Source of the DNA: Costus lasius
Lineage: Eukaryota; Streptophyta; Magnoliopsida; Zingiberales; Costaceae
NCBI GenBank assembly: GCA_027563935.2
Contig: CM050449.1
Location: 84,599,178 to 84,663,177 of the forward strand
Reading direction: 5' to 3'
Length of the DNA: 64,000 nt
Shown here: in pieces, positions 33,372-44,305 of the stretch
Layout: the number at the start of each line of letters is the position of its first letter
Position numbering within the stretch: position 1 is the stretch's first letter
The notes under the pieces: model-generated
Databases searched by the model: none
Seen by the model: the letters and a program-made list of their open reading frames with translations, nothing else
Told to the model about the DNA's origin: nothing
Position numbers and translations under genes: made by a program

Positions 33372-35218
33372 ATTGGTATCATAGCGTAGGTTATTGCTTG
33401 TTCATATGATTGCTTGATCTTCATGTTTGATCCATGCTTGCGCTTATGTAAAGATCTAAAGTTTATTACATGCGACTTTTCATGCTAGTTCATCATGCGA
33501 AACTACATGTATACTTTTGTTGGCGCATGTATATTGTTGGCGCTTGTTAGATGTTTTTTCAAAAACTTATCTTGCGCGCCTCCTTATTAGATCTAACCAG
33601 CACCTGCTATAAACCCTTAGACGGGTTAGTAGGGTTGAAGTCATCATCTAGTAAAGATCCAAATAGTCTGATCAGACCATCTGACAGCCTAGATGGGTTG
33701 ACCAGATGGCACCTGTGCGCAAGCACGAGGTGGCTATAGGTCGACTGCAGACAGGCGTGTAGCGAGGTCTAGTTGAGACAACCTATGAACGCACATGAGT
33801 TAGGCCCGGGGTCACACCCGCTTGCCAGAACTCATGAAGGCTGTTCAGCCCTTGGCGCGTGCATGGTTGACCATTAGGTCGACTCAAGTCAGTTAGGACT
33901 TGGTGCATGCAAGGGCATGGATCTAACTAGATATGATGAGTGGATCCCTATTAATGGACCGTTGTAAGGTTGTAGGGCACATAAGAAAATTAAAATTGAT
34001 GCCAATGGGTTTTCAAAAAATTTTATTTTCTTATTATTGGATCACATGTTGATTGGATGCCATGACGCTTGTTTATTTAATCTTATGTGGGCTGCCTAAT
34101 TTAATGTGTGCTGTGCTGGGGCCTGCGAGCCTGGAATTAAATTGTAAATTAATTTTATTGTGATCTGCGCATCACATGTTATTTAATTTATAAAGTGTAA
34201 TTGACCTGCGAGTCAATCTTGTCTAGATAGATTAAATTGTAATTTAATCAGACAAGAGCACAGAGCACACATGGCAGAGGCGCATGCAGCTTGAGGCTTA
34301 ACCAGGTGGGAGGTCCAGGGTTCGACTTTGGGACAGGCGCATTTACTTGGTGGGCGCACCTGAGCTGCAGTGGGCGCTCGGGCCCTGGGTTGGGCCAGAT
34401 GAGAAGGCAAAAGACCCATGAAGAGCTCAAGTGAAGACTTAAGTTAAATTAAGGTCCTACTTAGGTTTAATGGGCTTTTACCACATAAGATCAGCATGCT
34501 TTCTACTTATTGTTTATATAATTAGAACTGCATGATTTAATCTTTTGCTATCGCCATAGGTTATGCATGATAGTTAAGAAGATAAAAGACCGTTAAAATC
34601 CAACGCTAAAATATCAAGCACGTAAGCCTTCTAACGCGAAACCTCACTGTTCTGACTATCGTTGGGGCCGTGTTGTACCCACTCAGTGGGCACGCCCATC
34701 TATCTTCAGACGGTGTGTGATTACACCTGCGTGTTACAGAGAAGGGATTTATCGCTTCTCGTTGCTCAGCATAGCACGTGGTGGTCCAGGGAGTAGCTCA
34801 GGTCAGCTTGACCATGTAGGCTACATACTGAGCATATGTGAGCTATATGGAGGCAGCCATCTGTGGGATCAGAGACTGTGTTGTACCAACTCAGTTGGCA
34901 CAGTCTGCTGGATTGCCCAGATGAAGGGGAATCGCACGAGTTGGCGATTGGCAGGCATTGCCTACCAGAAATTAGTGCTTGTACTCTCTGTGCATCTTAT
35001 CTCGCCTGAGCGGGACGCGGAGACCAAGTATGAAATCTGGATCCCATCTCACTAAAAGAGCGTTACTCTTTCGGACTGTTTAATGGATTTTTCAGTCAGA
35101 TAAAATAGTGAGAAAAGAATCTTTCTTAAGTCCTGGATTGATTCTAAACATTGATACTGACCTTGCTGTTCTTGCATTGTTGTAGATTACAGCAGCAACG
35201 AACACCACGAATTTCAAT
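33372..35218 (+). other. F1-D leader with primer binding site
   Basis: The primer binding site at 33374-33385 reads TGGTATCATAGC, one change from consensus. The leader carries a tRNA-like segment (about 34269-34340: TGGCAGAGGCG then GGGTTCGACTT), the three-hairpin module, and a splice-acceptor-like signal ending at 35185. From 35186 the frame is open into gag without any ATG. Confidence 0.85.
34667..35022 (+). other. Three-hairpin module of F1-D leader
   Basis: H1 34667-34696, H2 34873-34906, H3 34986-35022 with arms CTCTGTG/CGCGGAG and inner CTCGC/GCGGG. All stems are fully paired except one mismatch in the H1 outer arm. The span is 356 nt. Confidence 0.65.
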
Positions 35219-36631
35219 GTGCGATCCCTACTGGAAAGGGAGAAGTTTGCTGGGCCAAACTTCTCAGACTGGTACGGACACCTTAAGATTGTTCTTAAGG
35301 CAGAGAGGAAACTGTATGTCCTCGAGACGGCTATACCGCCTCAACCCGCTGCGAACGCCGCAAGGGTGGTTCGGGAAGCCTATGAAAAGCATGTCAATGA
35401 TAGCATTGATGTCGCTTGCCTGATGCTTGCGTCTATGACGCCAGAGCTGCAGTGTCAGCATGAGGATCTATCTGCTATACAGATTATAGCAAACCTCAAA
35501 ATGCTGTATGCTGCACAGGCTAGGACTGAACGCTACAATTTGACTAAGCTTTTCTTTCAGAGCAAACTGGCTGAAGGGAGTCCAGTGGGAGCTCACGTAC
35601 TCAAGATGATTGGGTACAAAGAGGCTCTAGAGAAACTGGGACATACCATCAATCAGGAGCTTGCTGTAGACATCATTCTTCAGTCTCTCCCGGCCTCTTT
35701 CGATCCGTTCATTATTAATTTTAATATGAACAAGATCGACTGTACCCCGGCAGAGTTACTGAACATGCTCTTGACTACAGAGTTGACTCTAAAGGGAAAG
35801 CCTTCAACCTCTGTCTTGATGGTTCCTTACAGGAACAAGAAGAAGGGGAAGAAGGGCAAAGCCCCTGTCAAGAGTTACAACAAGGCTCTGAAACAAAAGG
35901 TTAAGCGGTCGAAGGAATACAGATGTTTCCATTGTGGCCAGCTAGGTCACTGGAAAAAGGACTGTAAAGCGCTCCAAGGAGACAAGAAGGGAAGCATCGC
36001 TTCTGGCTCAGGTATTTTTGTGACTGAGGTCATGTTTTCTTCTTCTATTTCATGGGTGTTGGACACTGCATGTGGAGTTCACATTTGTTCAAATGTACAG
36101 GAACTCAAGAGAAGAAGACAGGTGGGACAGCATGAGGTAGACCTACGCGTTGGAAACGGGGCACGGGTTGCTGCTGTTGCTGTAGGAGAATATCACATCT
36201 CATTACCATCTGGACTTGTATTAGAACTGAACAATTGTTACTTTGTACCAAGCATAACGAAAAATATTATCTCTATTCCTGCTCTTGTCAGGAAAGGGTT
36301 TTCCTTTGAATGCAATATTTCAAAGTGTGTTATTTCTTTAGATAATATTGTTTATGCTACTGGATCAATTAACAATGGATTATTCATGTTGGACATGGAA
36401 TGTTCTATACAAAATATTGATAATAAGAAAGCCAAGTATGCTGATAATAGCACCTTGCTATGGCATAGTCGTTTAAGCCATATTAACAAGAAACGCATTA
36501 AGCGGTTGCATGATCATGGACTGCTGGGATCATTCTCCTATGAGGAGCTTGATACATGCAAAGCTTGTTTAATGGGTAAAATGACGAAGGCTCCTTTTCC
36601 TAACAAAGGTCAAAGGGCTTCAGGTTTACTT
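35219..36631 (+). pseudogene. F1-D gag-protease-integrase N-terminus, truncated
   Basis: Open from the putative acceptor (35186) through Gag (VRSLLEREKFAGPNFSDWYGH), zinc knuckle CFHCGQLGHWKKDC, protease DTACGVH and the integrase zinc motif (HSRLSHIN, CKAC) with no internal stop. There is no ATG at the gag start; the first conserved codon is GTG 35219. It ends inside integrase (GQRASGLL) by fusion with a minus-strand leader fragment sharing ACTT at 36628-36631. The RNase H end of this element is at 45987. Confidence 0.9.
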
Positions 36632-36889
36632 CAACCCTAATAACCCGTCTAAGGGTTTAAAGTAGGCGCCACTTAGATCTAATGGTAAGCGCGCAAGTCA
36701 TTAAGTTTTGTGAAAAACTTCAACAACAATATGAAAGAAGCGCTACCTTCATACATGCGCCAAGATTAATATACAACATGTAAGTTTTCGCATGTAACCT
36801 ATAGATCTAGCAATATGGCGCAAACATGGATCACAAATCAAACATAGCAATCATATTAACATGCATAAGAACCTGGCTCTGATACCAGT
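36632..36889 (-). other. Leader fragment of a second F1-E-like copy
   Basis: Nearly identical to the start of the F1-E leader (44047-44305), including the primer binding site (GCTCTGATACCA at 36878-36889). It lies on the outer side of the F1-E 3' LTR, where a lone element would have target DNA. So this LTR served two minus-strand internal regions, a tandem product of LTR recombination. No coding sequence. Confidence 0.82.
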
Positions 36890-38580
36890 TGAAAGTCCCC
36901 TCAACAAGGGGGGGGCGAAACCCTACTGGCGCATATGGAGGTTTTAAAGCAGCGGAATGGATTTCTAGGGATCGATTGCATGAGATATGATCAACTACAA
37001 AAACCCCGATTGCAAACATAAGAAGGATCATACCATCGCCATCCTTTGGATGGTGCCTTGGAAGCAAAGATCGAAAGGGATCTTCTCCAAAAGTGACGCA
37101 CACAAGGTGATGCCGCCTACTCTTTGTTGATCCTTGTGCTAGCAAGGTTCTTCAAAGTTCTTTGTCATATGAAAGGGAAGAGAAGATTTTCCTTGCTTGG
37201 TGAGACCTCTCCCTTGTCGTCAAGAAGCTCTACCACACGAATGTGTCAAGAACCAAAAACCAACAGGCGACAAGAGGGCGAGAGGGAGGCGTGAAGAGAG
37301 GCGACGTGAGATGTGGTCACGTAAGTGACATGCTATCTAAAAATAGCAAAACCACTTCTCATCATGAAATGCGCTCATGAACAAATCGCAAATCTCTTCT
37401 CCCATGAACCATGCGCTCACTTGATGAGCTGGTTCAATTTGGTTTGGTTCAAAGACCAATTAACCCAAGCCATTTGGTCTAGATCACAATAAACCCTAAA
37501 GGTTCAAGATCTAACCGTTCATCTCTTGATGCTCTTGATCTCACCGATCTAGCATCCATTCTCTCAATCAAAGCTTACCGATCTTAAGCCCTAATCAATC
37601 AAACATGATCAGACCAGATCTCACTTACAATCAGAGATTAAATCCCTTTAAACTGAACCAAAACAATTCAGTCCACACGATCTGACTTAAGTAAGCCATA
37701 TCATCAAATTGTGCGACCCTAAGGGTTTCCTTTAAATGTCGGTAACGACAACTCACGTTATCACGATCAGTGAGGGGTATCTAGCAACACATCACTGTCT
37801 CCCGATATAAAGGAAAGAGTCTTCCAAGACTACACCCAAACCACAGCACAAGTGTGAATCTACTTCACAAGGCATACATGTTTCCTTTGCCACTGGATGT
37901 TCTTATTGGACAAGCGTGTCAAGCCTGTAACTCCAATATGATGAGCATGATTAGATCAGATGAACATAGTCACCTGGGTATGGCCATACACTTTCTCAAT
38001 CATCTCATTCAAGGGGGCCCCTTTAGAACATCACACTCCAATCAAGGAGACGGCAATCCTATATCTATCACTAGTGTCCTAACCTGACTCATGATCATTA
38101 TCCAAGATAGTCTATAACCATTATGTTTCAAATGATATTGAACTACCTCAAAACAATGACAATCATCATTTAGAAACACAAGTGATCTCAAGTCAGAGGA
38201 CATGTGCCACTTGTTGCAAACAAGGATTATTCACATTGTGACAAGCAATTGAATATCCTAGTAGGGTCTGTCCAGTACATCCAATGTACCCATGAGTCTA
38301 CATCTTATTCCATGCTCGAAGCATCCTATAAGATTAGAACACATATTAGTCTCAATCATATCAAGGCTGTCTCATGTTCACCAAGATATCTCGACTAAGG
38401 ACATTACAGCATGTAAGCCAAGCTGAACAGCATTGAGACATTATTCAGAAGCACACTTATTGCAGCAGACAATGTAACAAACTGAATAACAACCATTGCC
38501 TTTATAAACATAAGAGTTTATACATGATACTGAAAGAATCCCAAGGCCTCAAACATTAGCCTTAAGGGCATACCCCAACA
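36890..38580 (-). repeat. F1-E 3' LTR (1,691 bp), shared with tandem fragment
   Basis: TG/CA ends. On the minus strand it starts at 38580 after the polypurine tract (AAGTGGGAGAT, 38581-38591). It differs from the 5' LTR 44306-45986 by roughly 15 substitutions seen by eye, a 12-bp deletion and a G-run length change. Confidence 0.92.
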
Positions 38581-38600
38581 ATCTCCCACTTGCACTTAAT

Positions 38601-40307
38601 CTAATGGTTGAGAAATCTCAAACCCATATTATTACAGTGCTTCTCATGCTTCTGCTGCGCCAGAGGCTTGGTAAGCGGGTCAACCAGATTGTCATCTGTA
38701 TGAACCTTGCAGATTTTGATCTCACCATGATCTATGATCTCCCGGATCAAGTGAAACCGTCTCTGTATGTGCTTGGACTTCTGGTGCGACCGTGGTTCCT
38801 TTGCTTGTGCGATTGCTCCAGTGTTATCACAGAAGATAACCAATGGATCTGCACTCGAAGGAACAACACCAAGTTCTTGAACGAACTTACGAATCCACAC
38901 TGCCTCCTTGGATGCTTCCGAGGCTGCAATATACTCGGCTTCTGTTGTGGAATCAGCAACGATAGACTGTTTGAAACTTTTCCACACCACTGCTCCTCCA
39001 TTCAAGCTAAAAACATAGCCTGATTGTGATCGGAAATCATCCTGGTCAGATTGGAATGAAGCGTCAGTATATCCTTCAATACTGAGTTCTTCCTGACCTC
39101 CATATATCAAGAACATATCTTTGGTCCTCCGAAGATATTTCAAAATGTTCTTGACCGCAATCCAGTGCGCCTGACCTGGATTACTTTGGAATCGACTGGT
39201 CACACTTAACCCGTAAGCGACGTCTGGGCGAATACACAACATCGCATACATAATGGACCCAATAGCCGAAGCATAAGGCGTATTGTCCATTTCATCTTTC
39301 TCAGTCTGTGTTTGTGGACACTGACTCTTTGAAAGATTCAGACCATGTCTGACTGGAAGATATCCTCTTTTAGAATTCTCTAAATGAAATCTCTCCAGGA
39401 CTTTATCGATGTAAGTACTTTGGCACAGCCCGAGAAGCCTCTTAGATCTATCCCTGTAGATCTTCACACCTAACACATAGGCTGCTTCTCCTAGATCTTT
39501 CATCTGGAAACATTTTCTTAACCATGCTTTAACAGCATGCAGTTCAGGAATATCGTTTCCAATGATTAAGATATCATCGACGTAGAGGACTAGGAAAGTA
39601 ATCACGCTCCCACTAAACCTCTTATATACACACGGGTCATCTTCATTCTTGATGAAACCAAATTCACATATTGATTCATCAAAACGAATATTCCAGCTTC
39701 TAGATGCTTGCTTAAGTCCATAAATGGACTTCTTTAACTTGCATATTTTATGACGATCTGATGGATTAGTGAAACCTTCAGGTTGTGTCATATACACATC
39801 CTCATCCAGTTTTCCATTAAGGAAAGCGGTCTTCACATCCATTTGCCAGATCTCATAATCGTAATATGCTGCTATCGCAAGAATAATCCGAATTGACTTG
39901 AACATGGCTACAGGAGAGAAAGTTTCATCATAATCTATCCCGTAGATTTGTTTGAAACCTTTCGCAACTAGCCTGCCTTTATAGGTAACCACGTTACCAT
40001 CCATGTCAATCTTCTTCTTGAAGATCCATTTACAGCCTATAGGGATTACTCCCGGAGGCGGATCAACCAAATCCCAAACTTGGTTATCTGACATGGAGTC
40101 CATCTCGGCTCGCATAGCTTCAAGCCACCTAGCTGACTCCGGTCCACTGACCGCATCCGCATAAGTAAGGGGTTCATCATTATCAATGATGTAGACTCCG
40201 TTATAGCGCTCAGGCTGTCGACGGATCCTTCCCGATCTACGCGGTTCCCGTGATATCTGAGCCTCAGATTGTTCAATAACCTGTTCTACTGGCTCAGGCT
40301 CATCCAA
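38601..40307 (-). CDS. F1-E reverse transcriptase / RNase H
   Basis: 568 residues, same length as in F1-A. RT has WQMDVKTAFLNGKL, SIYGLKQASRSW and FLVLYVDDILIIGND. RNase H has EGYTDASFQSD, STTEAEYIAASEA and FCDNTGAIAQAKEP, so all recognised acidic active-site residues are present, unlike F1-A. No internal stop. It ends just before the polypurine tract at 38591. Confidence 0.9.
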   Translation of the reverse strand: MDEPEPVEQVIEQSEAQISREPRRSGRIRRQPERYNGVYIIDNDEPLTYADAVSGPESARWLEAMRAEMDSMSDNQVWDLVDPPPGVIPIGCKWIFKKKIDMDGNVVTYKGRLVAKGFKQIYGIDYDETFSPVAMFKSIRIILAIAAYYDYEIWQMDVKTAFLNGKLDEDVYMTQPEGFTNPSDRHKICKLKKSIYGLKQASRSWNIRFDESICEFGFIKNEDDPCVYKRFSGSVITFLVLYVDDILIIGNDIPELHAVKAWLRKCFQMKDLGEAAYVLGVKIYRDRSKRLLGLCQSTYIDKVLERFHLENSKRGYLPVRHGLNLSKSQCPQTQTEKDEMDNTPYASAIGSIMYAMLCIRPDVAYGLSVTSRFQSNPGQAHWIAVKNILKYLRRTKDMFLIYGGQEELSIEGYTDASFQSDQDDFRSQSGYVFSLNGGAVVWKSFKQSIVADSTTEAEYIAASEASKEAVWIRKFVQELGVVPSSADPLVIFCDNTGAIAQAKEPRSHQKSKHIQRRFHLIREIIDHGEIKICKVHTDDNLVDPLTKPLAQQKHEKHCNNMGLRFLNH

Positions 40308-41183
40308 CTATGCTTGACTACTTTGTCCTTCCTCTGGATTCTCATCCAACTTTATTTCTCTCCCACTGGCTTCTTGCAGAAGAAACTCCTTCTCAAGAAA
40401 AATAGCCGTTCGAGCAACAAATACTTTGTTCTCTTTGGGATCGTAGAAATAATAACCCTTAGTTTCCTTAGGGTAACCAACAAAGATGCATTTGTCAGAT
40501 CTGCTCTCCAGTTTCCCAGAGGCGAGCTTTTTGACATAAGCCTCGCAACCCCAGATCTTAATAAATGTCAAGCTAGGCTGTTTCCCATACCATAACTCAT
40601 ATGGAGTCTTTGAAACTGCCTTGGATGGCACTCGGTTTAGTACCTTTGCAGCTGTTTCCAGTGCAAATCCCCAAAAGGAGTAAGGTAGAGTAGCCTGACT
40701 CATCATAGAACGAACCATATCCAGTAAGGTTCTGTTCCTCCTCTCGGACACACCATTCCATTGCGGTGTTCCTGGTGGAGTGAGCTGTGAGATAATCCCA
40801 CACTCCTTCAGATAGTCAGTAAACTCTCGACTTAGGTATTCACCACCTCGATCTGAGCGAAGTGCCTTGATATTTCGGCCTAGCTGATTCTGTACTTCAT
40901 TTTTGAACTCTTTGAACTTGTCAAAAGATTCACTCTTATGTCTCATCAGATAGACATAACCATATCTACTGAAATCATCAGTAAAGGTAATGAAGTATGA
41001 ATAGCCACCTCTGGCATGTTTACTAAATGGCCCACACACATCACTGTGTATAAGGTCAAGTAAACCTGAAGCCCTTTGACCTTTATGAGGAAAAGGAGAC
41101 TTCGTCATTTTGCCCAATAAACAAGCTTTGCATGTATCAATCTCCTCATAGGAGAATGATCCCAGCAGTCCATGATCATGCAA
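40308..41183 (-). pseudogene. F1-E integrase
   Basis: Open from the zinc motif CKAC through the catalytic core (HSDVCGP, LRSDRGGEY, PGTPQWNGVSERRNR) to the C-terminal GCEAYVKK and KCIFVGYP motifs. It ends at TAG 40308-40310. The two zinc-motif histidines lie just upstream, beyond the stop at 41226. All catalytic acidic residues are present. Confidence 0.87.
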
Positions 41184-41225
41184 CCGCTTAATGCGTTTCT
41201 TGTTAATATGGCCTAAACGACTATG

Positions 41226-42485
41226 CTATAGCAAGGTGCTGTCATCAGCATACTTGGCTTTCTTATTATCAAAGTTTTGTATAGAACATTCCATGTCCAA
41301 CATGAATAACCCATTGTTAATTGACCCAGTAGCATAAACAATATTATCAAGAGAAAGATAACACTTTGAAGTCTTGCATTCAAAGGAAAACCCTTTCCTG
41401 ACAAGAGCAGGAATAGAGATAATATTTTTCATAATGCTTGGTACAAAGTAACAATTGTCTAGTTCCAATACAAGTCCAGATGGTAATGAGATGTAATAAA
41501 CTCCTACAGCAACAGCAGCAACCCGTGCCCCGTTTCCAACTCGTAGGTACACCTCATGCTGTCCCACCTGTCTTCTTCTCTTGAGTTCCTGTACATTTGA
41601 ACAAATGTGAACTCCACATGCAGTGTCCAACACCAATGAAATAGAAGAAGAAGATATCATGACTTCAGTCACAAAAATACCTGAGCCAGAAGCGATGCTT
41701 CCCTTCTTGTCTCCTTGGAGCGCTTTACAGTCCTTTTTCCAGTGACCCAGCTGGCCACAATGGAAACATCTGTATTCCTTCGACCGCTTGACCTTTTGTT
41801 TCAGAGCCTTGTTGTAGTTCTTGACTGGGGCTTTGCCCTTCTTCCCCTTCTTCTTGTTCCTGGAAGGGAACATCAAGACAGAGGTTGAAGGCTTTCCCTT
41901 TAGAGTCTCCTCCGTAGTCAAGAGCATATTCAGCAACTCTGCCGGAGTACAGTCGATCTTGTTCATATTAAAATTAATAATGAACGGATCGAAAGAGGCC
42001 GGGAGAGACTGCAGAATAATGTCTACAGCAAGCTCCTGATTGATGGTATGCCCCAGTTTCTCTAGAGCCTCTTTGTGCCTAATCATCTTGAGCACGTGAG
42101 CTCCCACTGGACTCCCTTCAGCCAGTTTGCTCTGAAAGAAAAGCTTGGTCAAATTATAGCGTTCAGTCCTCGCCTGTGCAGCATATAGCATCTTGAGGTT
42201 TGCTATAATTTCTATAGCAGACATATCCTCATGCTGACGCTGCAGTTGTGGCACCATAGACGCTAGCATCAGGAGAGCAACATCAATGCTATCATTGACA
42301 TGCTTTTCATAGGCATCCCGAACCGCCCTTGCGGCGTTCGGAGCGGGTTGAGGCGGTATAGCCGTCTCGAGGACATACAATTTCCTCTCAGCCTTAAGAA
42401 CAATCTTAAGGTGTCCGTACCAGTCTGAGAAGTTTGGCCCAGCAAACTTCTCCCTTTCCAGTAGGGATCGCACATTGAAGCTCAT
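41226..42485 (-). CDS. F1-E Gag-protease
   Basis: A 419-residue open segment. Gag opens with MSFNVRSLLEREKF; the lysine-rich tail leads to CFHCGQLGHWKKDC (near residue 240), and the protease active site DTACGVH follows near residue 287. It continues through the whole protease and the start of the pre-integrase region to ADDSTLL, where TGG became TAG. Because this stop lies after protease, this copy could still make complete Gag-protease, and could supply particles to other copies. That last point is inference. Confidence 0.88.
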   Translation of the reverse strand: MSFNVRSLLEREKFAGPNFSDWYGHLKIVLKAERKLYVLETAIPPQPAPNAARAVRDAYEKHVNDSIDVALLMLASMVPQLQRQHEDMSAIEIIANLKMLYAAQARTERYNLTKLFFQSKLAEGSPVGAHVLKMIRHKEALEKLGHTINQELAVDIILQSLPASFDPFIINFNMNKIDCTPAELLNMLLTTEETLKGKPSTSVLMFPSRNKKKGKKGKAPVKNYNKALKQKVKRSKEYRCFHCGQLGHWKKDCKALQGDKKGSIASGSGIFVTEVMISSSSISLVLDTACGVHICSNVQELKRRRQVGQHEVYLRVGNGARVAAVAVGVYYISLPSGLVLELDNCYFVPSIMKNIISIPALVRKGFSFECKTSKCYLSLDNIVYATGSINNGLFMLDMECSIQNFDNKKAKYADDSTLL

Positions 42486-44305
42486 GGTGTTCGTTGCTGC
42501 AGGAATCTACAACAATGCAAGAACAGCAAGGTCAGTATCAATGTTTAGAATCAATCCAGGACTTTAAGAAAGATTCTTTTCTCACTATTTTATCTGACTG
42601 AAAAATCCATTAAAACAGTCCGAAAGAGTAAGACTCTTTTAGTGAGATGGGATCCAGATTTCATACTTGGTCTCCGCGTCCCGCTCAGGCGAGATAAGAT
42701 GCACAGAGAGTACAAGCACTAATTTCTGGTAGGCAGTCCCTGCCAATCGCCAACCCGTGCGATTCCCCTTCATCTGGGCAATCCAGCAGACTGTGCCAAC
42801 TGAGTTGGTACAACACAGTCTCTGATCCCACAGATGGCTGCCTCCATATAGCTAACATATGCCCCATATGTAGCCTACATGGTCAAGCTGACCTGACCTA
42901 CTCCCTGGACCACCACGCGCTATGCTGAGCAACGAGAAGCGATAAATCCCTTCCCTGTAACACGCAGGTGTAATCACACACCGTCTGAAGATAGATGGGC
43001 GTGCCCACTGAGTGGGTACAACACGGCCCCAACGATAGTCAGAACAGTGAGGTTTCGCGTCAGAAGGCTTACGTGCTTGATATTATAGCATTGGATTTTA
43101 ACGGTCTTTTATCTTCTTAACTATCATGCAAACCCTATGGCGATAGCAGAAGATTAAATCATGCAATTCTAATTATAAAAACGATAAGTAGAAAGCATGC
43201 TGATCTTATGTGGTAAAAGCCCATTAACCCTAAGTAAGACCTTAATTTTAACTTAAGTCTTCACTTGAGCTCTTCATGGGTCTTTTGCATCTCATCTGGC
43301 CCAACCCAGGGCCCTAGCGCCCTTTGCAGCTCAGGTGCGCCCACCAGGTAAATGCGCCTGTCCCAGAGTCGAACCCTGGACCTCCCACCTGGTCAAGCCA
43401 CTGCTGCATGCGCCAATGCCATGTGTGCTCTGTGCTCTTGTCTGATTAAAATTACAATTTAATCTATCTAGACAAGATTGACACGCAGGTCAATTACACA
43501 ATAAATTAATTAAAATGTGATGTGCAGATCACAAAAATAATAATTTATAATTAATCCAGGCTCGCAGGCCCCAGCACAGCACACATTAACACGGGCAGCC
43601 CACATAAGATTAAATAAACAAGCATATGCTTACAATCAACATGTGATCCAATAAGAAAATAAAATTTTGAAAAACCGCATTGGCATCATTTTATTTTTCC
43701 TTATGTGCCCTACTACCTTACAACGGTCCATTATTAGGGATCCACTCATCAGACCTAGTCAGATCCACTGCCCTTGCATGCACCAAGTCCTAACTGACTT
43801 GAGTCGACCAAATGGTCAATGATGCATGCGCCAAGGGCTGAACGACCTCATGAGTTCTGGCAAGCGGGTGTGACCCCGGGCCTAAACCATGTGCGTTCAC
43901 AGGTTGTCTCAACCAGACATCGCTACACGCCTGTCCGCAGTCGACCTATAGCCACCTCGTGCTTGCGCACAGGTGCCATCTGGTCGACCCATCTAGGCTG
44001 TCAGATAGTCTGATCAGACTGGTTGGATCTTGACTAGACTGTGACTTCAACCCTAATAACCCGTCTAAGGGTTTAAAGTAGGCGCCACTTAGATCTAATG
44101 GTAAGCACGCAAGTCATTAAGTTTTTTGAAAAACTTCAACAACAATATGAAAGAAGCGCTACCTTCATACATGCGCCAAGATTAAAATACAACATGTAAG
44201 TTTTCGCATGTAACCTATAGATCTAACAATATGGCGCAAACATGGATCACAAATCAAACATAGCAATCATATTAACATGCATAAGAACCTGGCTCTGATA
44301 CCAGT
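42486..44305 (-). other. F1-E leader with primer binding site
   Basis: The primer binding site is 44292-44303. A tRNA-like segment with GGGTTCGACTC is near 43360-43440. The three-hairpin module is 42672-43027. The acceptor-like TTGTAG ends at 42507; from 42506 the frame is open through seven codons into the gag ATG. The matching donor is in the LTR at 44451. Confidence 0.86.
42672..43027 (-). other. Three-hairpin module of F1-E leader
   Basis: H1 42998-43027, H2 42788-42821, H3 42672-42708. Arms match those of F1-D and F1-I. The span is 356 nt. Confidence 0.65.

Larger units (their letters stand above)
38601..42485 (-). pseudogene. F1-E gag-pol polyprotein, two in-frame stops
   Basis: The best preserved copia polyprotein here: 1,295 codons in one frame on the minus strand from ATG 42485, with no frameshift. 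It is broken by TAG 41226-41228 (TGG in all others, HSRLGH region) and TAG 40308-40310 (CAG in F1-A), which splits integrase from RT. Domains in order: Gag, CCHC knuckle, protease DTACGVH, integrase, RT with YVDD, RNase H with intact GYTDASF. Near-identical LTRs show a recent insertion, into RNase H of F1-D. Confidence 0.93.
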
